In this document: piece after piece, positions 1 to 6,608 of the stretch
How positions within the stretch are numbered: the stretch's first letter is position 1
How the letters are laid out: each line of letters opens with the position of its first letter
Source of the DNA: an uncultured Mycoplasmataceae bacterium
GTDB lineage: Bacteria > Bacillota_I > Bacilli_A > Mycoplasmatales > Mycoplasmoidaceae
Direction: 5' to 3'
Assembly (NCBI GenBank): GCA_949299825.1
Contig: CASGBP010000003.1
Location: 1-11,325, forward strand
Length of the DNA stretch: 11,325 nucleotides
Notes under the pieces: generated by a model
What the model saw: only the letters and a program-made list of their open reading frames with translations
What the model was told of the DNA's origin: nothing
The model's database searches: none
Position numbers and translations under genes: made by a program

Positions 1-557
1 ATTTTAATTTTTTCTTCTTTAATATTTATTGGAGTTGAAAAATCTTCTTTTGTATCTATCTTTTTATCTTTGCTGTTAACATCTACTTTTGTAGTAGAGC
101 TCTTTTTAGTCTTTTTTGATTTAGATTCAACTTTTAGTTCTAGAGTAGATTTAACATCTAAACTTTCAGTTTCCTCTTTTAATTGGACAATGTTATTACT
201 TTCTTCTTTTTCATCTAATTTATTTTTGTGATCATTTCGTTTATTGATTTCATTATTTAATAAAATATAAAATACCCCAAGAGTTAAAATGGTAAAAAGC
301 ACAATCTTAAGTTTTGTTTTTGAGTCAACATTAATAAAAACACTTTTTACATTTTTAATTTCTTTAGAATCATTGTCTTCATTACTTGATTTAGCATCAT
401 CACTATTATCAATCATAGTATCTACTAAGGTTTCTAGTTCTTTTTCTACTTCTTGTTTATTAATTAATTCATTTTCATTAACAACCTTAGATTCAGAATC
501 TGAATTTTGTTCAATTTTGTTTGTTTTCTTTTTTTGTAACACTTTCTGATTAGTCAT
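1..557 (-). CDS. Partial single-pass membrane protein, Lys/Glu/Ser-rich, unknown function
   Basis: The reading frame is open from an ATG at 557 to the left edge (185 codons visible, C-terminus missing). The protein starts MTNQKVLQKKKTNK, has a strongly charged Asn/Glu/Asp/Lys-rich segment to about residue 80, one hydrophobic helix at residues 84-101 (IVLFTILTLGVFYILL), then a charged Lys/Glu/Ser/Thr-rich region. No signal peptide, lipobox or cysteine is visible. The topology is probably a single transmembrane anchor with disordered regions on both sides. The start is supported by an AGGGAG SD at 563-568 that overlaps the TAG stop of the nadK gene, so the two genes are probably translationally coupled. 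I do not recognise a family. The composition resembles mycoplasma cytoskeletal or adhesion accessory proteins, but composition alone is weak evidence and I assign no function. Confidence 0.75.
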   Translation of the reverse strand, partial: MTNQKVLQKKKTNKIEQNSDSESKVVNENELINKQEVEKELETLVDTMIDNSDDAKSSNEDNDSKEIKNVKSVFINVDSKTKLKIVLFTILTLGVFYILLNNEINKRNDHKNKLDEKEESNNIVQLKEETESLDVKSTLELKVESKSKKTKKSSTTKVDVNSKDKKIDTKEDFSTPINIKEEKIK

Positions 558-567
558 ATTTCTCCCT

Positions 568-1332
568 CTATCCTTTTATAAATGCATAATTCAATTTTCT
601 AATTCAATCAAAATTATTAATTTTTATTAAAACTAAGCATTTTGATTTTGAATGCTCAACATATATTTCTGATTTAGCATCTTTAAATTCATATTGTCTA
701 CCATCAAGTAATAATCATCATTTATTGTAATTCAAACATTCAATTTTAATCTTTGTATCATTATTGAAAACAATTGGCGAATTTAATGAAGAATAATATT
801 TATTGTTAATTGGTTCAACTTCAATCATGCTTAAAACATTAGTATTAGGAAGTAATATCGGACCTCTTAAAGACTTATTTCTTGCCGTTGATCCTAATGG
901 AGTTGCAATTAATATGCCATTACCATTAAAGGTTTGTAAATTATGTCCATTAAAATAGGTTTTTATGGTAGCAGTATAGTTTGAATGATATGAAAAATCA
1001 TTAATACATTTATATTTCTTATTTTTATATTTAACATTTAGTACATCTAAATTTATAAAGTTTTTTTCATCAAATATTTCATTTTCAAGTATTTTACTTG
1101 GTTTATCAATATAACTATAAAATCCTAATTTTCCAGAATTAATGAAAATAACTTTGATTTTCTTGTCGATGTAGTCATTGATATATGATAAAAAACTGCC
1201 ATCTCCACCAATAATAAATAAATATTCAAAATTCTTTTGTACATATTGATGATTAACTAATTTCTTTATTAGTTCTTGCTTATATGTTTGGTTTATTTTA
1301 TTTTTTTCATTAGTAAGAATTGAATATTTCAT
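568..1332 (-). CDS. nadK: NAD kinase (ATP/polyphosphate-NAD kinase)
   Basis: This gene encodes a 254-aa enzyme that phosphorylates NAD+ to NADP+ in the cytoplasm. Visible family motifs are GGDG at residues 42-45 (IIGGDGSFLSYI), an Asn-Asp pair at 111-112 in the place of the usual NE/ND, and ATPLGSTARNKSLRGP at about 143-158, the Gly-rich NAD-binding motif in its Firmicutes form. Three tryptophans are encoded by TGA, including a Trp-Trp pair at 205-206. Reading these as stops would cut the protein to 204 aa. The full length fits the family. The ATG at 1332 has no SD, but TATAAT ends six bases upstream, so the mRNA may be leaderless. It lies 85 bp downstream of whiA and its stop overlaps the SD of the next gene. 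Confidence 0.93.
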
Positions 1333-1338
1333 AAGTTA

Positions 1339-1357
1339 ATTATAAGGATAAATTATA
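1339..1357 (-). promoter_or_regulatory. Putative nadK promoter: two tandem TATAAT boxes
   Basis: On the minus strand, TTATAATT occurs twice, five bases apart, giving TATAAT hexamers at 1357-1352 and 1344-1339. The second ends six bases before the nadK ATG, which would place transcription initiation at or next to the A of the start codon. The first would give a leader of about a dozen bases. No convincing -35 hexamer is visible, as is common in mycoplasmas. nadK may also be read from whiA upstream. Confidence 0.4.
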
Positions 1358-1417
1358 ACAATTAATTTTAACATTTTATTAAACTTATTTTTGATAAATA
1401 AAAGTCAAATTAAGACT

Positions 1418-2356
1418 TTAATTCTCTATTTTTGTTTTATACAGATTATCAATTTTTCTTACAAAATGATTTAATGATGTTCTTGCAATATTAATATTAT
1501 GTTCATTTTTGAAAATTAAGGATATTTCATTTAGGCTTGCTTCAGGATTATTTAGTCTGATTTCACAAAATAATTTTTCTTTATCTGAGAGTAGGTTAAA
1601 CAATTTTTTTTCCTTAAGTTTAATTATTTGTTCTTTTTGTTTTAAGCTTGCAATGATTGTTTTATTAATGTTTGATACTTCTAAATTATTTAATCTTTGA
1701 AGCGAATTACTAAAATCTTTTCTAATTCTAAAATCCTCAAATTTATAAAGATTATCAATAACATTAAAAAGTTTTAAAATATCTGAAATGTATTCAGCTT
1801 TCTTAAAATAAAGCTTGTATAGTTCTTTGTAAGGAATTAATTTACTTATGATTTGGTATTCATTTAATAATTGTTGAATTATTTCTAAATATCATTTTTT
1901 ATGAGAATTTATTTCAAAGTGATAGGAAGATTTTGTTATTGAAAAGCTAATACTACCATGTGAAAGATAAGCTCCTAGAATAAAACTTCTTTTTTTTGTA
2001 TTGTTATCTAGAACTTTTGGATCAAATTCATAAATGTTAAAAAGTTTATCAAAAATGTTATTTTTGTTATCGATTTCTAACATAAAATTTTTTTTATTAT
2101 TTATTATTTTAGTTGTGGATATTAATAATTTTGTTTTATATTGACTACCTAAATTAGATAATAATTTTTTTATCAGTCTAATTAATTGTGGATATTGAGT
2201 GACAAGAACATAAGATTGCTTATTTTCCTTAATTTTAATTTGTAATAAATTTATAAATAACGATAATAAAACATAATAAGAACTTTGCTTATCAAAGGTT
2301 AAATTGCAAATTTCAGTTTTAACATCTTCATTAAAAGAAACTTTTTCCTTAGTCAT
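1418..2356 (-). CDS. whiA: WhiA family DNA-binding regulator
   Basis: The 312-aa protein matches WhiA along its length. The N-terminal part (SFNEDVKTEICNL, then GAYLSHGSISF and YHFEI) is the degenerate LAGLIDADG homing-endonuclease-like domain. The region RKDFSNSLQRLNNLEVSNIN followed by KTIIASLKQ is the conserved linker. The C-terminus (RLNNPEASLNEISLIF and TSLNHFVRKI) is the WhiA helix-turn-helix. One TGA, encoding Trp155, interrupts it under the standard code. WhiA regulates sporulation or division genes in other bacteria, and in Mollicutes it has been linked to control of ribosomal protein genes. It follows the J-domain gene by two bases, so the pair is co-transcribed. No canonical SD precedes it, so it may depend on coupling. 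Confidence 0.92.
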
Positions 2357-2358
2357 AT

Positions 2359-3399
2359 TTAAATTAATACCGCCAATAAAATAATAATGATTAACAAAAG
2401 AGTAAAAATAATTGAACCATAAATAACATGAAGTTTGTGATGCTTCAACACTATTAATAGATCAGTTATAGTTAATCTAGCTTCATTAACAACATTTTCA
2501 ATTTTTTCACTAATAGTATTTTTACCATTAACTTGCTTTATTTCAAAATCAGTATCTAGTCCTGGTTCATATTTAAAAGTAATTATTAAATTCCCAGAAA
2601 CTATTTCGTTTTTAAACCCACCTTCTAGCACTTCATATGTATCTTTATCCTCAATATGACTAAATTTTAAGGTTTTTTCAACAGTAGTATATGAAATACC
2701 ATTTACACATTTTTTACATCCTTCACCATTACATTCACTACAAATACCAGGTAAGACATAATTAATTTTTTTGTTAAATTTATTGTTTGCAACTTCTGGC
2801 TTGATTTTTATTTTTAAGTAGATGTCAGGATTGAAAAATAATTTACGATTTTTTAAAAAGCATTTGTATGATTTTGATTCCATTATATGGCGTCTATATA
2901 ATACTTCTTTTAGCATAATATCATTAAGTTCTTCAGGTTTAACATCTCAGTGAATAAACATTTTTTCTTTACGAATACATTCATAGACATAAACCATGCT
3001 TATATTTAGATTATTAATTTGTGTTTTAATAAAATTAACAGCCTGTCTTTCCTTACTTTTGTCTTCCTTTTGAGCGTTTTCAAATGCTTGATTCATACTA
3101 GCTGTGGTTTTAGAAAAAAAACTAATAAAATCAGAATTTTCATAAATATTCTCATAATTAAAATTATTATTTATTTCCTGATTTTTGTTTTCATCATAAA
3201 TTTTTAGTAATTCGTCATAAGCTTTTTTGATGACATTAAATTGTTTCTCAGCCTTTTTCTTTTCTTCTTCTGATTTGTATTTATCAGGATGATATTGCTT
3301 AGCCAAAGTTTTATATGCTTTTTTGATTTCCTCAATAGTTGCATCTTGCTTTATATTTAGAACATCAAAATAACTTAGGTCCTGTTTTACATTTTTCAT
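2359..3399 (-). CDS. J-domain (DnaJ-like) protein with reduced zinc motif and C-terminal membrane anchor
   Basis: The 346-aa protein carries an N-terminal J domain (residues 8-70, FDVLNI, AYKTLAKQYHPDKYKSEEEK) with the HPD motif at 37-39 needed to stimulate Hsp70/DnaK ATPase. After a variable region, a DnaJ-type C-terminal beta domain follows (from about 190), interrupted by only one compact cysteine cluster, CSECNGEGCKKC, with Cys 220, 223, 228 and 231. Canonical DnaJ has four CxxCxGxG repeats. The sequence ends in a hydrophobic helix (about 325-346, ending IIIILLAVLI) at the extreme C-terminus, so it looks tail-anchored with the J domain in the cytosol. A TGA at 2947-2949 encodes Trp151 and would otherwise split the gene in two. 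It is not the classical dnaJ. It recalls MG002-type mycoplasma J proteins, but orthology is unproven. Confidence 0.88.
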
Positions 3400-3403
3400 A
3401 ATG

Positions 3404-3432
3404 ATACCTATATAATTTTATTATATAGGTAT
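3404..3432. promoter_or_regulatory. Perfect inverted repeat in front of the J-domain gene start
   Basis: ATACCTATATAAT at 3404-3416 is perfectly complementary to ATTATATAGGTAT at 3420-3432, leaving a 3-base TTT centre. It begins four bases upstream of the ATG at 3399. It contains a TATAAT on each strand (minus strand 3425-3420), and the only SD-like AGG of the gene lies in its downstream arm. It could be a repressor operator overlapping the promoter, or an RNA hairpin that hides the ribosome site. The repeat is directly visible; its function is inference. Confidence 0.55.
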
Positions 3433-3450
3433 AATTTAAAGGAAAATTAA

Positions 3451-3508
3451 TTGTAAATTTCATTACATTCTGAAATTGTTTGATCAAAATAGTTTGTTAA
3501 ATTTACAA
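3451..3508. repeat. Long-spaced inverted repeat in the J-domain/BI-1 intergenic region
   Basis: TTGTAAATTT at 3451-3460 is repeated in inverse orientation as AAATTTACAA at 3499-3508, with 38 bp between the arms. Each arm contains a TTTACA (minus 3457-3452, plus 3502-3507) that could act as a -35 element reading outward to each divergent gene. A separate 9-bp direct repeat AACCATAAT occurs at 3524-3532 and 3569-3577. In so AT-rich a sequence some of this is expected by chance. Confidence 0.35.
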
Positions 3509-3556
3509 ACATTTTTTAAATTAAACCATAATTCAAGATTTAGGATTATTACCAAA

Positions 3557-3571
3557 GTTATATAATATAAC
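3557..3571 (+). promoter_or_regulatory. Putative promoter of the BI-1-like gene within a 15-bp palindrome
   Basis: GTTATAT-A-ATATAAC is a perfect 15-bp palindrome whose centre is a TATAAT (3561-3566), a plausible -10 box placed 21 bases upstream of the ATG at 3588. No good -35 is visible. A symmetric -10 of this type can in principle fire in both directions. Confidence 0.45.
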
Positions 3572-3587
3572 CATAATAGAGATTATT

Positions 3588-4343
3588 ATGTCATTGTTAC
3601 AAGTTAGTGAAAATAGAATCAAATTTAAAGAGTCATTAAACAAAAAACAAATTAGTTTTTTTGTTAAGGCACTTTTAATTGCTGGAGTAGGATTTGGATT
3701 AATTTGTGGAATTGGTTATTTATTCTATTTTGCATTAGATCAAAAGTGAATTAAATATGAAACCTTTGACACTATTTACATAATTGCTTTTTGCTTGTTA
3801 TTTGTGCAAATGTTAATTTCAATTTTTCTTACTTTTGCAAAAAAAATAAACTCCATATTAATGTTGTTTTTGTATGTCATATACATATTCTCTTTTGGGG
3901 TATTTTTCTCGTCAATTTTCTTTTTATTTAGTGGAGCTAGTTTGTTAATGTTGTTTGGTATAACAGCTGGTTGTTTTTTAATTTGTGCTCTAATTGGATC
4001 ATTGATGTCTAATAAAGCAGGAATAAGCTTGTTTAAAATAATAATGATAATGATGCCAATTTATTTTATCTTTTCTTTAGTTTTATCATTGGTATCAGTT
4101 TTTGTCTTTAATTATGAGGCTCTTTATATTTTATATACAATGATTGGAGCAATTATAATTATGTTGTTAAATGTTTATTCCTTTTATAATTTAACTAAAG
4201 TGAGTCAATTTGTTGGTTTAAATGATGAAATTGATGCAAAAGAAATGAATAAAATGTGTTTTCTAGTTGGTTTTAATATAATGTCAGCAATTACTAATAC
4301 TTTATTAATAGTTGCTAGAATATTATTGTTGCTTAGACAATAA
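3588..4343 (+). CDS. Bax inhibitor-1/YccA-like multi-pass membrane protein
   Basis: The 251-aa protein starts MSLLQVSENRIKFKESLNKK. One TGA-coded Trp (residue 54) hides the true N-terminus if the standard code is used. It is almost entirely hydrophobic, with about seven membrane helices: roughly 24-50, 61-82, 87-105, 106-135, 143-165, 170-190 and 225-250. The order Gly/Ala-rich helix, short SNKAGISLFK loop, two further helices and then YSFYNLTKVSQF matches the BI-1/YccA/YbhL layout, including the short polar stretch after helix six (YDTQKI in typical members). Family members are proposed to affect membrane ion leak or protease control, and their role in Mollicutes is unknown. The assignment is from topology and partial similarity, so it is moderate. 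The stop overlaps the SD of the downstream gene. Confidence 0.7.
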
Positions 4344-4348
4344 AGGAG
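4343..4348 (+). promoter_or_regulatory. Ribosome binding site fixing a GTG start
   Basis: AAGGAG overlaps the last base of the TAA stop of the BI-1-like gene and lies five bases before the GTG at 4354. The frame is open further upstream to a TTG at 4312 inside the BI-1 gene, but no SD precedes that codon, so GTG 4354 is the better start and implies translational coupling. Confidence 0.75.
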
Positions 4349-4353
4349 CTTGT

Positions 4354-5634
4354 GTGTTTGCAGAGAAACAAGAAAATGAATATGGTAGTTACTTATATCG
4401 AGCTGTTGTAGGCGAATCTTCAAATAGAAGCATTGTTTTTATTCATGATTATTTGGCTGATCCCGAATATCATGATGAGTTTTGTGACAAGTTACAAATA
4501 TTTAACTATTATGCTTTATATGTACCATATGCGAGAGTGAGAGATTTTGGGGAAGAAGTTCCATTAGAAAAGGTAAGTTTTATTTCCTTAATTAAACAGG
4601 TTAAGGATTTAATTTTGTCTTTTGGTAATCAAGAAATTTTTTTAATTGGTGAGGGAATAGGTGCAACAATAGCATTAGCAGTAGCTTCATTATTAACTAA
4701 GAGGGTTCAAAAACTAGTTTTAGTTAACCCTTTTACCTCAGTGGCTTCTGCAAATACTATTCAAACTATTGTGAATATTCCTAAAAATCTAGATGAATGT
4801 TTTGATTTAATGAAGAAAATGTTCTTTGAAGATTCTAGATATTTGTTACAAGGTACTAATAGTCCTTATGTAGTTAATCCGATGAGAAAAATTTATTATA
4901 ATTACAATGATTATTGTGATTTTACTATTAATTTAGTTTTGCCTAAAACCCTAGAAGCAATTAAGATGTATGAAAACAATATTACTATACCAACCTTATT
5001 AGTTGTTGGTGAAAATGATGAATTTTTATCCCCAATTGAATCAATCCTAGCATATAAAAAAAGAAAAAATATTAAGGTTGTTCAATTACCAAATACTAAA
5101 CATTATCCTATGCTTGATAAAAATAAAACTTTTTACATTGAGTCAATTTTAAAGTTCTTTATTAATGACTTAGGTTTAAATACAGCTGAACGTTTACCTA
5201 ATAAATACATCTATAAATATTTATCTGATGAATGAAAAAAATATTATCGAACTACCTTTGCTGAAAAACTTAGTGAAAGAGAACAAAAAGAATATTTAGA
5301 AAAGTTACAAGAGTATGAAAAAGAAATTAAAAATGAAATAGAAATACCTCAAGCAATGGATGAAAGTTATATTCAAGATTTTTTAAGTCATCAAGCTGTT
5401 GCCATTAAACAAGTTCAAGATATTGTAAATTATAATCGTGAACAAGAAGAACAATATAAAAAAACATTAAAGCTTTCATTAGCACCTGATATTTATATTG
5501 ACTATAATATTCCAGCCAATAAGGTGGTTGTAAATAGTCAAGGATTTGAAGTTTATCATGATGGGAAAGGAAATGGATTCTATCGTGACTATAATGGAAA
5601 TTGAAAAACCATTGTTGATAAATCTAAAATTTAA
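4354..5634 (+). CDS. Alpha/beta-hydrolase-fold protein lacking the nucleophilic serine, with long C-terminal extension
   Basis: The 426-aa protein begins at a GTG. Residues 1 to about 275 follow the alpha/beta hydrolase plan: IVFIHDYLAD near the oxyanion region, LIGEGIGATIAL at the nucleophile elbow (99-103), LLVVGENDEFLSP with the acid Asp222, and LPNTKHYPML with His250. The elbow reads G-E-G-I-G where active enzymes have G-x-S-x-G, so the serine is Gly101 and ordinary esterase chemistry is unlikely. Trp294 and Trp417 are TGA-coded. The tail (about 295-426) is charged and helical (KLSEREQKEYLEKLQEYEKE) and ends in an aromatic/glycine-rich stretch at 397-417. No signal peptide is visible, so it is probably cytoplasmic. 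Co-transcription with the BI-1-like gene suggests a membrane-associated partner role. Its stop overlaps that of the convergent holA. Confidence 0.85.
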
Positions 5635-6557
5635 TCTTCCATTCAGTTGATAATTAAATTTTTTAAACCTAAAGTTTTATTAATCTTCATCGTTTTAATG
5701 TTGTATTCTAATGTATAAAGATCTAATAGCATTTGATTAATTTTTTTATCATTAAATTTTAGAAATTTTCTTTGGCAATTAATAACAACAAAATTAGCAA
5801 TTTTTAAAATCTGACAAATATCACTTACCGATTTTTTTTCATTACTTAATTTAATAATAAAAAGTAGATTAAATAATTGATTAGCAAATGCTCCTATGAT
5901 ATTAATTTCATCATTTTTCTTGTTAATTAAATCAACGTATATTTTTCATACCTTATCATGTTTTTTTAATAGAATGTTTTCAATTAATTCAAATATGTTT
6001 TCATCATTAAAGTTGCTAATTAAATTGATTAATAATTCCTCATCATATTCATTAGTATTTAGAAATTTTTTAATTTTATTTATTTCATTATTAATAATTG
6101 AACAATCATTATTAACAGATGATAATAAATGTTCATAAATTTTTTTAGATAAGGTTAGGTTATTTGTTTTCAATAAATTGTCTATATAATTTTTTTTGTT
6201 TTTATTACTTATAGATTTAATTTCTATTAATTTAAAGTGTTGAGTTAGTTCAGTAATGTATTTATTAGATAACATTTTTTTGTCACTTAAAAAATAAACA
6301 TCTATATTATCATTTAGTTTAGTTAGATTAGTTAGCATTTCCTTTTGCTTATTAAATTCCTTACTATTTGAAAGAAATAAACAATTGTATATGATAAATC
6401 CTGAATTAGAATTAAATAAGTCCACTTGAAATAAGATTGATTCTAAATCCATTCCCTCTTCATAATATAGTTTTTTATAATTTGATAAATCGTTAATTTT
6501 GTTCTGTATAGTTTGATTGGCTAAAAATAAGTCTTCGTATTGAATCACATATATCAT
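5631..6557 (-). CDS. holA: DNA polymerase III subunit delta
   Basis: The 308-aa protein is the clamp-loader delta subunit, which opens the beta sliding clamp. It starts MIYVIQYEDLFLANQTIQNKI, equivalent to the Ixx-GxDxFLxxxxI opening of delta subunits. The middle and C-terminal parts show the family pattern: FNDENIFELIENILLKKHDKVW, INIIGAFANQLFNLLFI, then ICQILKIANFVVINCQRKFLKF. No Walker A motif is present, as expected for delta. Two tryptophans are TGA-coded (at 5946 and near the C-terminus, NWMED). The frame is open up to 6638, but the 27 extra residues overlap the divergent ispG promoter and start, and are rejected. TATAAT ends seven bases before the ATG at 6557, which suggests leaderless mRNA. 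Its stop codon overlaps that of the convergent gene. Confidence 0.85.
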
Positions 6558-6564
6558 GCTTAAT

Positions 6565-6570
6565 ATTATA
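6565..6570 (-). promoter_or_regulatory. Putative holA -10 box (leaderless start)
   Basis: On the minus strand TATAAT occupies 6570-6565 and is separated from the holA ATG by seven bases, so transcription would begin at about the start codon. No SD lies in between. The -35 region falls inside the ispG palindrome, where TTGTAT at 6591-6586 is a poor match with a short spacer. Confidence 0.45.
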
Positions 6571-6583
6571 ATCAAGTAAATAT

Positions 6584-6606
6584 TAATACAATATAATATT
6601 GTATTA
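6584..6606. promoter_or_regulatory. 23-bp perfect palindrome at the divergent holA/ispG promoters
   Basis: TAATACAATAT-A-ATATTGTATTA has perfect 11-bp arms around one central base. It contains TATAAT at 6592-6597, eleven bases before the ispG ATG at 6609, and covers the expected -35 area of holA. It could be an operator for a dimeric regulator or a symmetric promoter core firing in both directions. The symmetry is visible; the role is inferred. Confidence 0.6.
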
Positions 6607-6608
6607 CT

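Noticed and set aside
289..549. Plus-strand ORF of 86 aa rich in Ser/Leu/Phe
   Set aside because: It is the shadow of the Lys/Glu-rich membrane protein gene on the opposite strand and has no SD. The same reasoning removes the plus-strand ORFs at 1509-1700, 3019-3207, 5896-6138 and 10384-10785 and the minus-strand ORF at 4205-4423.
718..720. Apparent frameshifts or pseudogenes (nadK, whiA, J-domain, holA, ispG and exporter genes each broken)
   Set aside because: All breaks are in-frame TGA codons with homologous sequence continuing on both sides, so they are tryptophan codons and not lesions.
4312..4353. TTG start of the hydrolase-like gene inside the BI-1-like gene
   Set aside because: No SD precedes it, and a well-spaced AAGGAG precedes the GTG at 4354.
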